From assembly GCF_000012225.1 (NCBI RefSeq), contig NC_007716.1, positions 372,001 to 436,000 on the forward strand: 64,000 nucleotides of DNA, in the 5' to 3' direction. Each line of letters begins with the position of its first letter. Position 1 is the stretch's first letter. Origin of the DNA: Aster yellows witches'-broom phytoplasma AYWB (GTDB lineage Bacteria > Bacillota_I > Bacilli_A > Acholeplasmatales > Acholeplasmataceae). The notes under the pieces are model-generated. The model did not search any database, was not told the origin of the DNA, and saw only the letters and a program-made list of their open reading frames with translations. This document shows positions 1 through 8,819 of the stretch, piece after piece. Position numbers and translations under genes: made by a program.

Positions 1-3000
1 AGTTAATATTGTAAAGAAAAAAAATTTATTTTTGTGGGAATAATTTAGTTGATTTTTTTCTTCTTCTAATTCTAATTCTAATTCTTTTTCTTTAAATTTA
101 TCTGTTAAAGTTTTAATTGAATTATCTTTTGTTTTTAATTCTACTTTTGCTGTTATAAGTTGATTTTTTTCTTCTTCTAATTCTTCTTTTGCTGTTATAA
201 GTTGATTTTTTTCTTCTTCTAATTCTAATTCTTTTTCTTTAAATTTATCTGTTAAAGTTTTAATTGAATTATCTTTTGTTTTTAATTCTTCTTTTGCTGT
301 TATAAGTTGATTTTTTTCTTCTTCTAATTCTAATTCTTTTTCTTTTAATTTATCTGTTAAAGTTTTAATTGAATTATCTTTTGTTTTTAATTCTTCTTTT
401 GCTGTTATAAGTTGATTTTTTTCTTCTTCTAATTCTTCTTTTGCTGTTATAAGTTGATTTTTTTTTTCTTCTAATTCTAATTCTTTTTCTTTTAATTTAT
501 CTGTTAAAGTTTTAATTGAATTATCTTTTGTTTTTAATTCTTCTTTTGCTGTTATAAGTTGATTTTTTTCTTCTTCTAATTCTTGTTTTGCTGTTATAAG
601 TTGATTTTTTTTTTCTTCTAATTCTAATTCTTTTTCTTTAAATTTATCTGTTAAAGTTTTAATTGAATTATCTTTTGTTTTTAATTCTTCTTTTGCTGTT
701 ATAAGTTGATTTTTTTCTTCTTCTAATTCTTGTTTTGCTGTTATAAGTTGATTTTTTTTTTCTTCTAATTCTAATTCTTTTTCTTTTAATTTATCTGTTA
801 AAGTTTTAATTGAATTATCTTTTGTTTTTAATTCTTCTTTTGCTGTTATAAGTTGATTTTTTTCTTCTTCTAATTCTTGTTTTGCTGTTATAAGTTGATT
901 TTTTTTTTCTTCTAATTCTAATTCTTTTTCTTTAAATTTATCTGTTAAAGTTTTAATTGAATTATCTTTTGTTTTTAATTCTTCTTTTGCTGTTATAAGT
1001 TGATTTTTTTCTTCTTCTAATTCTTGTTTTGCTGTTATAAGTTGATTTTTTTTTTCTTCTAATTCTAATTCTTTTTCTTTAAATTTATCTGTTAAAGTTT
1101 TAATTGAATTATCTTTTGTTTTTAATTCTTCTTTTGCTGTTATAAGTTGATTTTTTTCTTCTTCTAATTCTTGTTTTGCTGTTATAAGTTGATTTTTTTT
1201 TTCTTCTAATTCTAATTCTTTTTCTTTAAATTTATCTGTTAAAGTTTTAATTGAATTATCTTTTGTTTTTAATTCTTCTTTTGCTGTTATAAGTTGATTT
1301 TTTTCTTCTTCTAATTCTTGTTTTGCTGTTATAAGTTGATTTTTTTTTTCTTCTAATTCTAATTCTTTTTCTTTAAATTTATCTGTTAAAGTTTTAATTG
1401 AATTATCTTTTGTTTTTAATTCTTCTTTTGCTGTTATAAGTTGATTTTTTTCTTCTTCTAATTCTTGTTTTGCTGTTATAAGTTGATTTTTTTTTTCTTC
1501 TAATTCTAATTCTTTTTCTTTTAATTTATCTGTTAAAGTTTTAATTGAATTATCTTTTGTTTTTAATTCTTCTTTTGCTGTTATAAGTTGATTTTTTTCT
1601 TCTTCTAATTCTTGTTTTGCTGTTATAAGTTGATTTTTTTCTTCTTCTAATTCTAATTCTTTTTCTTTTAATTTATCTGTTAAAGTTTTAATTGAATTAT
1701 CTTTTGTTTTTAATTCTTGTTTTGCTGTTATAAGTTGATTTTTTTCTTCTTCTAATTCTAATTCTTTTTCTTTTAATTTATCTGTTAAAGTTTTAATTGA
1801 ATTATCTTTTGTTTTTAATTCTTCTTTTGCTGTTATAAGTTGATTTTTTTCTTCTTCTAATTCTTGTTTTGCTGTTATAAGTTGATTTTTTTTTTCTTCT
1901 AATTCTAATTCTTTTTCTTTAAATTTATCTGTTAAAGTTTTAATTGAATTATCTTTTGTTTTTAATTCTTCTTTTGCTGTTATAAGTTGATTTTTTTCTT
2001 CTTCTAATTCTAATTCTTTTTCTTTTAATTTATCTGTTAAAGTTTTAATTGAATTATCTTTTGTTTTTAATTCTTGTTTTGCTGTTATAAGTTGATTTTT
2101 TTCTTCTTCTAATTCTAATTCTTTTTCTTTTAATTTATCTGTTAAAGTTTTAATTGAATTATCTTTTGTTTTTAATTCTTCTTTTGCTGTTATAAGTTGA
2201 TTTTTTTCTTCTTCTAATTCTAATTCTTTTTCTTTTAATTTATCTGTTAAAGTTTTAATTGAATTATCTTTTGTTTTTAATTCTTGTTTTGCTGTTATAA
2301 GTTGATTTTTTTCTTCTTCTAATTCTAATTCTTTTTCTTTTAATTTATCTGTTAAAGTTTTAATTGAATTATCTTTTGTTTTTAATTCTTCTTTTGCTGT
2401 TATAAGTTGATTTTTTTCTTTTTCTAATTCTAATTCTTTTTCTTTTAATTTATCTGTTAAAGTTTTAATTGAATTATCTTTTGTTTTTAATTCTTCTTTT
2501 GCTGTTATAAGTTGATTTTTTTCTTCTTCTAATTCTAATTCTTTTTCTTTTAATTTATCTGTTAAAGTTTTAATTGAATTATCTTTTGTTTTTAATTCTT
2601 CTTTTGCTGTTATAAGTTGATTTTTTTCTTCTTCTAATTCTTCTTTTTTTTCTTTTAATTTATCTGTTAAAGTTTTAATTGAATTATTTTTTGTCATTAA
2701 ATAATCCGTTAAATATTTCACCAAAAGATGTTTTTTGTATAATTGTTCATGTTTGTCTTTTAAAGCATTTATAACTGTTACAACTGCAGGTTCAGACATA
2801 TATTTAGATAGTTTTAATTCTTCTATTGGATCATATTCTTCTAAAGGAATTATTGGTTTTTGACACGTTTTAGGATTTTGTTTTTCGCATTTTTCTTCTG
2901 TTTTTTTATTATATATATTTGGATTATATTCATTTTTGTAATTAATTTGTTGGATTTGTTTATGCATTTTATTTGTTTTTTGGAACTTTAATATTTTTTG

Positions 3001-3111
3001 TTTAGATAAACAATATGATATCCAAAAAAAGAAAATAAAAAAAAATATTATTGAAAATAAACAAAAAAATATTGAACAAAAATAATGCTTAATTTTATAA
3101 ATATTTAACAT
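1..3111 (-). CDS. Giant repetitive coiled-coil membrane protein, 3' end outside window
   Basis: The reading frame opens at an ATG at 3111 and runs without a stop to base 1, so at least 1037 residues are present and the C-terminus is missing. Residues about 8-35 form a very hydrophobic segment (signal anchor). Residues about 36-140 are unique and include a Cys-containing stretch. From about residue 140 onward the protein is tandem repeats: a 35-residue unit (105 bp) containing ITAKEELKTKDNSIKTL and ending in EEEKNQL, with a 14-residue (42 bp) sub-unit often inserted. The E/K/L/Q heptad-like composition predicts one long coiled coil. DNA repeats differ by only a few bases, including T7 versus T10 runs that swap E for K without shifting frame. 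Function unknown; a membrane-anchored rod-like surface or scaffold protein is an inference. Confidence 0.85.
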   Translation of the reverse strand, partial: MLNIYKIKHYFCSIFFCLFSIIFFFIFFFWISYCLSKQKILKFQKTNKMHKQIQQINYKNEYNPNIYNKKTEEKCEKQNPKTCQKPIIPLEEYDPIEELKLSKYMSEPAVVTVINALKDKHEQLYKKHLLVKYLTDYLMTKNNSIKTLTDKLKEKKEELEEEKNQLITAKEELKTKDNSIKTLTDKLKEKELELEEEKNQLITAKEELKTKDNSIKTLTDKLKEKELELEKEKNQLITAKEELKTKDNSIKTLTDKLKEKELELEEEKNQLITAKQELKTKDNSIKTLTDKLKEKELELEEEKNQLITAKEELKTKDNSIKTLTDKLKEKELELEEEKNQLITAKQELKTKDNSIKTLTDKLKEKELELEEEKNQLITAKEELKTKDNSIKTLTDKFKEKELELEEKKNQLITAKQELEEEKNQLITAKEELKTKDNSIKTLTDKLKEKELELEEEKNQLITAKQELKTKDNSIKTLTDKLKEKELELEEEKNQLITAKQELEEEKNQLITAKEELKTKDNSIKTLTDKLKEKELELEEKKNQLITAKQELEEEKNQLITAKEELKTKDNSIKTLTDKFKEKELELEEKKNQLITAKQELEEEKNQLITAKEELKTKDNSIKTLTDKFKEKELELEEKKNQLITAKQELEEEKNQLITAKEELKTKDNSIKTLTDKFKEKELELEEKKNQLITAKQELEEEKNQLITAKEELKTKDNSIKTLTDKFKEKELELEEKKNQLITAKQELEEEKNQLITAKEELKTKDNSIKTLTDKLKEKELELEEKKNQLITAKQELEEEKNQLITAKEELKTKDNSIKTLTDKFKEKELELEEKKNQLITAKQELEEEKNQLITAKEELKTKDNSIKTLTDKLKEKELELEEKKNQLITAKEELEEEKNQLITAKEELKTKDNSIKTLTDKLKEKELELEEEKNQLITAKEELKTKDNSIKTLTDKFKEKELELEEEKNQLITAKEELEEEKNQLITAKVELKTKDNSIKTLTDKFKEKELELELEEEKNQLNYSHKNKFFFFTILT
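144..2690 (-). repeat. 105-bp / 42-bp in-frame tandem repeat array
   Basis: About 25 copies of a 105-bp unit (35 codons), many with an added 42-bp unit (14 codons). The start of the unit, gctgttataagttg on the plus strand, recurs at 149, 191 and 296, giving the 42- and 105-bp spacings. All units keep frame in the minus-strand gene. High identity indicates recent expansion and likely copy-number variation. Confidence 0.9.
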
Positions 3112-3611
3112 GATGTATACTTTCTAAAGTGTTGTAATTATTATTTTTTAAATTATAAAAAATTCAATATTATTAAAAACTTCTTTGATTTGTTTTTTAG
3201 TTGTTTTTTAAAATGGGGATTTAATTTTCTGAACAAAGGGACAAATTTTTTTGTAAATAATGTAATTGATTATTATCTTTTATAAAGGTAATTATTATTT
3301 TTTAACCACCTAATTTATTATAATTAAATTTTTTTATTTTTTAATATTTTTTTTTAATATTTTTTTAAAAAATTTATTTTATATATAACACAAAACTAAT
3401 TTTTGAGGACCTAATTAGTTTAGGTTTATTTTAGTTTATTTAATTTTCTGCTTAAAACAAAAAGAGTTTTATGTTTCGTCGATAATTACCTTTTTAGTAG
3501 GTATTTTTCTTTTTGAAATTATAAATAATATCTAAAACAATTTTTTGTTTCTTGTCAGCTCATTCATAGGATATATAAGGAGCTAAAAAAATGTTTTTAG
3601 AGAGGAATTGA
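3112..3611. other. Intergenic spacer between the repeat protein and a sigF remnant
   Basis: Very AT-rich, with no supportable gene. Two weak hairpins followed by T-rich runs lie near 3405-3425 and 3487-3512 and could be terminators. The last 30 bases resemble the leader of other sigF copies (TTTTTAGA before the ribosome binding site). Confidence 0.5.
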
Positions 3612-3884
3612 ATGTTAAGACAAAAATTATTTAAAGATTTTTTTAAAAATAAAAAGAATTTAGAAATTCGTAATCAATTAATCGAACTTCATTTGCCTTT
3701 ATTAAAAAAACTAGCTTATCATTTTAAATATTACCCTAAAGTTTTAACTAAGGAGGATTTATATCAAGAAGGGATTTTAGGATTAATCAAAGCTCTAAAT
3801 AATTACCAAGATTTAGGTTATGACTTTATCGCCTATGCAACACCAACAATAAAAAAAGCCACTCACCTTCAATTCCCCAAAAAA
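3612..3884 (+). pseudogene. sigF: Truncated PMU sigma factor (sigF), fused by deletion
   Basis: The first 80 or so residues match sigma-70 region 2 of the sigF copy at 8160 (LYQEGILGLIKALNNY, DFIAYATPTIK). After ATPTIK a deletion removes the recognition-helix half and joins the sequence, out of frame, to the middle of a gene of the family at 10120. The hybrid frame stops at 3923 after 103 residues. Without region 4 it should not work as a sigma factor. The RBS (gaggaattg) and start match the intact copy. The join marks an internal PMU deletion derivative. Confidence 0.85.
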
Positions 3885-4346
3885 CAAACAAACTACCGCC
3901 CAAAAACCAAACTCTATTTGTAGACCCTCAAATCTTAGATGAAATAAAAAAATATAGAATAGAAATAATCAAAAATCATCATTCCGAAGAACATAATAAT
4001 ATAACTCTAAACAAACACATAAAACCCAAAATAATACCCTTAAAAAAAACATTTCTCTATCTTCCCCAAATATAAATATCTCAACGAACAAAAAGACTGC
4101 ATTAAAGAATTAATAAGTAAGATAACCATAGATAAACTAGACACTTTAAAATTATATAAATTAGATGCTAAAAAAGTAGATAAATATAACAATCCTATCA
4201 AAACAAACTATAAAAAAGGTTTAAATGTTATTTATTATCAATTGGAAGATTTAAAACACATCAAATTATTTTTAACCAAAAATAAACAGGGCTATCGGGT
4301 TAAAAAAATTAGGTCTGGTTATTTATCAAATTTTAATAAAAAATAA
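3885..4346 (+). pseudogene. Remnant of the PMU conserved protein family seen at 10120
   Basis: Nucleotide-level match to 10280-10746, starting at the QTNYRPK region and ending at the VDKYNNPIKTNYKKGL and KQGYRVKK segments. It lacks the N-terminal third, is out of frame with the upstream sigF piece and carries small indels. Decayed; function of the family unknown. Confidence 0.8.
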
Positions 4347-4395
4347 ATAAACAATTTATTATTACCATCTTATTACCATTTGACCCCTTTAATTT

Positions 4396-4612
4396 CTTTG
4401 ACAAAACCAAACATTTTTAAGGAGTGATATTTTATATATTATATCGATAATGATAATGATACTTGATATTTGATATTATCGTTGTATCTTTTAACTATCA
4501 TTATTATTTTTCGATATATAAATAACTCCCTATTTTTCCTTTTCATTATTAAAAATAGTTGTTTAAAATTATCCAAACAAAATACCCTAACGCGCTGAAG
4601 CGCTAATGACAA
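4396..4612. repeat. Conserved AT-rich palindromic module, copy A
   Basis: Starts with ttgacaaaaccaaac, then a large imperfect inverted repeat (aaggagtg ... ataactccct) containing cgataatgataatgata direct repeats, and ends with the tight GC-rich hairpin gcgctgaagcgc. Nearly identical copies lie at 10813-11020 and, inverted, at 23250-23470, always between the 10120-type gene and tra5. Candidate replication origin, cruciform or regulatory element of PMUs. Confidence 0.75.
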
Positions 4613-4752
4613 TTATAAGTACACATAAATAAAAAAAGAAGAAAACTAAAAATCCCCCAGTTGCGCGCGACCCCCTTTTTTAAATAAATATAATCATTCA
4701 GAGTTATAATGGTTATGTATATGATATAAAAAAAGGAAACAATATTTAAATC

Positions 4753-5715
4753 ATGAAAAAAAAATAGCTAAAATAATAGAAAAATAGAAACAAAAAAATA
4801 AATTATTACAAACTCTAATGAAAAAAACCAAAAAACTGATAAAAAAACTGTTTTTGAATTAGTTAAACAATTTAATCAAAAACTAAATTTAACAACCATT
4901 TTAAAAACTATCAAAACCAAAAGAAGCACTTATTATTGGTTGAAAGTCGAAAATAAAATAAAAGCAAAAAAAGAAAAATACTTATTACAACAAAATCGCA
5001 TTAAAGCTTTATGTTTACAAGAAAAATATTTTTGCGGTCATCGTAAAATCAATGATTTATACCAAAAAACTTTTAACGAAAACATTACCAAGAAAAAAAT
5101 TTATACTATTATGAAAGAAAACGGTATTTTTTGTCGTTTAAGAATTAAAAAAAATAAATATTATTATAAAAATAATTTAAAAGCTAAATTAAAAGTGGTA
5201 GACAATTTAATTAATCAAGACTTTATATCAACTCAACCCATGCAAAAACTATTTACCGACATAACTTATTTCAACTCCCCAAGGATTTTTATATTTTTCT
5301 TGTATTATTGATTCTTTCAACAACCAAATTATCGCTTCCCACACTTCCAAACATCAAAATAAAGAATTAGTTTTAAACACCATCCAAAAATTACCTCTAT
5401 TAAAAGAACCTTGTATTATTCACTCAGATAAAGGAACAGTTTATCAATCACAAAAAGTCCAACAAATTTTAACGAAAAAAAGGTTTTTTAATTAGCATAT
5501 CGAGAAAAGCCACTCCTCGCGATAACGGTGTAATTGAAAACTTTTCCGGTCAAATGAAAACTATCTTACAACATCAACATCCTTTTTTATTTCAAAAATC
5601 ACCTGAAAAAGTTAAAAAAATAATCAATTATTTCCCCAAATTTTGGAACAATCAATGGATTTTAGCTAAATTAAATTATTCATCACCTTCTCAATATTGT
5701 CAAAATTTTAGATAA
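4753..5715 (+). pseudogene. tra5: tra5 IS3-family transposase, frameshifted
   Basis: Homologous throughout to the copy at 11169-12135. The first codons read MKKK then stop, a second early stop (aaatag) follows, and two bases are lost near 5273 in the LFTDITYF region, with another shift near 5480. The longest open piece is 4940-5311. The retained integrase-core landmarks are the DITYF strand with its first catalytic Asp, IHSD (second Asp) and the NAVIENFFG-like catalytic Glu region (here NGVIENF). IS3/IS150-type DDE enzyme by motif; inactive here. Confidence 0.9.
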
Positions 5716-6033
5716 TAATTTTTTTATTTCAAATTTTCAACATTGAAAAAGGTTATCTTTTTGCGCATTTTTTAATCAAAATAACATAATTATGTAAAAA
5801 AATAATTATAATTCCATTTTCTTACCACTTTTTTAATTTTTTTTACCTAACTATATAGTGTAAAGATAAAATATGACAAAAAAATATCTTTTGAAACTAA
5901 AAGTTTTAGAAACTTTTTGAAATTTTAAAAAAATATTTCCTTAGTTTGAAAAGATATGAAATTATCTACTTAATTTTAAGTCTTAAAGAACAATTTTAAA
6001 GACAAAATTTGTCTAAAAAAACGGAACAGCGCA
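5716..6033 (+). mobile_element. tra5-side (right) PMU/IS terminus
   Basis: Conserved 3' flank of tra5: ttgcgcattttt, the palindrome ACTATATAGT, tttgaaaagatatgaaatta, then the terminal repeat ending in GGAACAGCGCA at 6033. The same flank follows tra5 at 12136-12466, 45236-45490 (cut), 50160-50492, and inverted at 8820-9166. Confidence 0.85.
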
Positions 6034-6059
6034 AGTGTCTAAACTTTTGGAACACCTCA
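6034..6059 (-). mobile_element. 26-bp remnant of a sigF-side (left) PMU terminus
   Basis: agtgtctaaacttttGGAACACCTCA is the inverted left terminal repeat seen at 8022 and 29938. It abuts the right terminus at 6033 with no spacer, so two element ends of opposite type are fused here. Confidence 0.8.
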
Positions 6060-6212
6060 TCATTAAGAGAAGATTATCCTTCTTATAATGATGAAAATAT
6101 TTTAACATAAATAATTTTTTAGTATTATTAGTAGCTACCAAAATTAAAGGTTTTTCTTTTTATCTTAATTTTTCAATTAAAATGGTAGTTTTGCCAGAAC
6201 CAGCAAGGGGAC
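6060..6212 (-). pseudogene. uvrD: N-terminal remnant of a UvrD-type helicase
   Basis: Read on the minus strand this gives LAGSGKTTILIEKL, a superfamily I Walker A motif, one internal stop, then KEKPLILVATNNT (motif Ia-like) and HHYKKDNLLLND up to the element end at 6059. UvrD-like helicases are frequent PMU cargo in phytoplasmas (family knowledge). The gene is cut by the PMU terminus; only about 50 codons remain. Confidence 0.6.
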
Positions 6213-6303
6213 TTTATAGGAGGGGTGTAATAGGTTAATTGTAATGTTCTTCGGCTGGCCTCCTAGTTCGCTCTTCTCGTCTTTGGATATGAATATAATA
6301 TTA

Positions 6304-7188
6304 TTAATGATTTATGATTTCTTTAATAGTTCCATCAGGGTTATAATAAATTTTATTAATTCTTTTACCTGTTTGGGAGTCGTTTTTCTCAATATAATTA
6401 ATTGTTTTACCATCGGATTCAAATGTTGTTTCTTTAATTATTTTACCTGTTTGTTGATCGTATTCCTCAATATAATATATTGTTTTACCATCAGGTCTAT
6501 AAATAGTTTTTGTAATTAATTTTCCTGTTTGTTGATCGTATTCCTCAATATAATATATTGTTTTACCATCGTAATAATCAATTTCGGACGGATATTTATA
6601 AAGTTTGGTTTTAAAAAATTTAACTTTACCGTTTTTATCTATTTCTTTAAACTTTTCTTCATTATCATCAAATTCTTCAATAGAATTATCAATATTTTTT
6701 CTTTTTACCATTTTATCATTAACTGGATTAAATTCAGTCCAAACGCCATCTGATAAAGTTTTTTTGATTAATTTACCATGTGAACCATACTCTTCAACAT
6801 TATTATATTTATCAGTTTTTTTTAATAAAAAACCATTATTTTTATCATATTCAAAAATATTATTATCATTATCAATTTTTTTAACTAATTTATGAGTAAA
6901 TAAATTATAATATTGTTTTTCTCCGTTACCTCTTATAAACTCATAAGGAACATTTTTTAAATGTTCGTTTTCTTCTTTAAGTTTTTTATTTTCAATATAT
7001 ATATCATTATTTAACTCTCTTGCTTTTTCTTTAATATCTACTTCTTGTAATTTACGTCTTTCTTCGGTTTCTAAAAAATATTCATAAGCAAGTCCACCTA
7101 TCCAAAACACAAAAAAAAGGAATGTTCCAGTAGTAATTAAAAAAGGAATTATTTTATAATGTTTATTGCCTATTCTAAAACTTGACAT
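6304..7188 (-). CDS. DUF2963-type repeat protein, membrane-anchored
   Basis: 294 residues. One transmembrane segment at about 14-34, a charged coiled coil at about 38-75, then a C-terminal half built of repeats such as EEYDQQTGKLITKTIY and RPDGKTIYYI, the pattern I associate with the phytoplasma DUF2963 family. The last repeats are nearly identical at DNA level. The start at 7188 has a purine-rich RBS (aaaagagat). Decayed relatives are at 35485-35660 and 40640-40870. Function unknown; location on the outer membrane face is an inference from the single N-terminal anchor. Confidence 0.75.
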   Translation of the reverse strand: MSSFRIGNKHYKIIPFLITTGTFLFFVFWIGGLAYEYFLETEERRKLQEVDIKEKARELNNDIYIENKKLKEENEHLKNVPYEFIRGNGEKQYYNLFTHKLVKKIDNDNNIFEYDKNNGFLLKKTDKYNNVEEYGSHGKLIKKTLSDGVWTEFNPVNDKMVKRKNIDNSIEEFDDNEEKFKEIDKNGKVKFFKTKLYKYPSEIDYYDGKTIYYIEEYDQQTGKLITKTIYRPDGKTIYYIEEYDQQTGKIIKETTFESDGKTINYIEKNDSQTGKRINKIYYNPDGTIKEIINH

Positions 7189-7222
7189 TTTTAAATCTCT
7201 TTTTCTCTATTATCAAAAATAA

Positions 7223-7884
7223 TTAAAGCATTTTTTTATCATTTTCAAATACCCATAAATATAGGAAATTAATAAAAAATGATAAAATGAAACTCAATAT
7301 TATTATAACCTTTTTAAACAAAAATAAAAATAATTTTAAAACAATTGAAATAATATCTAATATTCTTAAAACAATTTTAAACAACAAATCACCTATTTTA
7401 ATGAAAGAGTTTAAAACAAAATTTTTAATTTCTTTCAAAAAATAAATAACAGAGCCACCAACAGCAACACTAAAAATCATCTTTGCTATTTCTTTTATTT
7501 TCCCCCACATACTTTCACTAGGATCCATTAATTTTTGACCAGTAAGACTTGTTATATAACTTTTAATATATCCTATAATAGTATAAAAAACATCAATAAA
7601 AATTTTTAATATTTGCATTAAAAAATCAAAAAATGAACTAAATAATTTTAAAGGATAAATTAAAGTTGTCAAATGTTCCCATATAAAAATAAATATAGTT
7701 TTTATAATATTATAAATATTAATAAAATTAATATTCCAACCAACATTAAAACCAAATAAAAAAGATGATTTAGTAAGAAAAATATTATAAAATAAATCAT
7801 ATAATAAATAAAAAAAACTTTAAAATCAAAAGAAATTAAATATTTTAAAAAATTAAAATTAAAAATCATTTTCAGTATCATCAA
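7223..7884 (-). pseudogene. Multi-pass membrane protein of PMUs, single frameshift
   Basis: Two minus-strand frames belong to one gene: 7884-7702 (starting MMILKMIFNF) and 7672-7223. Near 7765 the frame continues as LTKSSFLFGFNVGWN through FIWEHL into the second part if one base is restored; the 662-bp length is consistent with one missing base. About five hydrophobic segments. A decayed copy lies at 40930-41460 and a short piece at 23760-23815. No function recognised. Confidence 0.6.
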
Positions 7885-8021
7885 TAGATTCCGTAATTAA
7901 AGGATTTTTTATATTATTTAATTGTTTTTTTAATTTTAAATTCTCTTTTAAAATTTCATCTAATTTTTTATTATTATCTTTTTCATCAAAAATACCCTCA
8001 GAAAAATTAAGACCTCCATGT
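7859..8021 (-). pseudogene. C-terminal fragment of a coiled-coil gene cut by a PMU end
   Basis: Reads on the minus strand GLNFSEGIFDEKDNNKKLDEIL ... ESIDDTENDF then stop at 7859. Its upstream part is lost exactly at base 8022, where the left PMU terminus begins. The same C-terminal sequence recurs at about 41470-41540. It overlaps the start of the membrane protein at 7884, suggesting translational coupling in the intact ancestor. Confidence 0.6.
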
Positions 8022-8159
8022 TGAGGTGTTCCAAAAGTTTAGACACTTTTTACTTTTTAAAAATTCTTTAAGGCTAACTATTAAGTTAGTCTTTTTTGTT
8101 TCAAGACTGAAAAATAATTTCATATCTTTTCTAAAAAAATGTTTTTAGAAAGGAATTGA
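8022..8159 (+). mobile_element. sigF-side (left) terminus of the outer PMU, with sigF leader
   Basis: Begins TGAGGTGTTCC then aaaagtttagac, continues with the hairpin gactaactattaagttagtc-like region and aatttcatatctttt, and ends in the palindrome ttctaaaaa-aatg-tttttagaa just before the sigF RBS. It aligns in order with the inverted right terminus, forming long imperfect terminal inverted repeats of about 110 bp. Confidence 0.85.
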
Positions 8160-8786
8160 ATGTTAAGACAAAAATTATTTAAAGATTTTTTAAAAAATAA
8201 AAAGAATTTAGAAATTCGTAATCAATTAATCGAACTTCATTTACCTTTAGTAAAAAAAATAACTTATCATTTTAAATATTGCCCTAAAGTTTTAACTAAG
8301 GAGGATTTATATCAAGAAGGGATTTTAGGATTAATCAAAGCTCTAAATAATTACCAAGATTTAGGTTATGACTTTATCGCCTATGCAACACCAACAATAA
8401 AATCAGCAATCAATGAACTAATAAGAAAAAGCCATTCACCTTCAATTCCCCAAAAAACAACCAAACCAAACAATATCAGTTTTAAAGAAGAACAATACAA
8501 ACAACCTAATTGGGATAAAATCCTTAATCCGCATCAATTATGGCTAAAACAAGTAAAACATGAATTATTAATAAAAAAACTAAAAACTAAACTAAGTAAA
8601 AATGAATTCAATGTTATTTGTTTAAATTTTGGTATCTCATTAGAAAACAACAACAAACCTAATCAACAACCCCTATCCAATCATGCAATCGCCCAAAAAC
8701 TTAATTTAAAACTCTCACAAATTGAAGATTTAAAAGATAATGCAATTAGAAAACTAAACCCAAATTATAAAAATAAGGAGAAATAA
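8160..8786 (+). CDS. sigF: PMU sigma factor, sigF type, intact
   Basis: 208 residues. Sigma-70 region 2 occupies about 20-95 (LYQEGILGLIKALNNY, YDFIAYATPTIKSAINELIR). The C-terminal part (about 135-200) has an SNHAIAQKLNLKLSQIEDL segment resembling a region 4 helix-turn-helix. It would direct RNA polymerase to PMU promoters. The gene starts 5 bases after an aaaggaatt RBS inside the left terminus and is followed 1 base later by the ssb start, as in PMU operons. It is the only intact sigF of three copies here. An inverted repeat overlaps the leader and could be its operator or a translational hairpin. Confidence 0.85.
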   Translation: MLRQKLFKDFLKNKKNLEIRNQLIELHLPLVKKITYHFKYCPKVLTKEDLYQEGILGLIKALNNYQDLGYDFIAYATPTIKSAINELIRKSHSPSIPQKTTKPNNISFKEEQYKQPNWDKILNPHQLWLKQVKHELLIKKLKTKLSKNEFNVICLNFGISLENNNKPNQQPLSNHAIAQKLNLKLSQIEDLKDNAIRKLNPNYKNKEK

Positions 8787-8787
8787 A

Positions 8788-8819
8788 ATGTTAAATAAAG
8801 TCCAATTAATCGGTAATAT
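8788..8819 (+). pseudogene. ssb: 5' fragment of outer-PMU ssb, interrupted by PMU insertion
   Basis: Codes MLNKVQLIGNI, the start of a single-stranded DNA binding protein, preceded by the RBS aaggag. The gene is broken at 8820 by the end of the 12.9-kb PMU and resumes at 21762. Joining 8819 to 21762 gives GGT AAT ATC GCC, in frame, and a complete 104-residue SSB. Confidence 0.9.

Noticed and set aside
144-2690. Regular repeats that might be a CRISPR array
   Set aside because: Units are 105 or 42 bp with no unique spacers and stay in one minus-strand reading frame; they encode coiled-coil repeats.
6244-6895. Plus-strand frames of 74-96 codons opposite the DUF2963 gene
   Set aside because: They are mirror frames of the minus-strand repeats with Phe/Ile/Ser-biased composition and no RBS.
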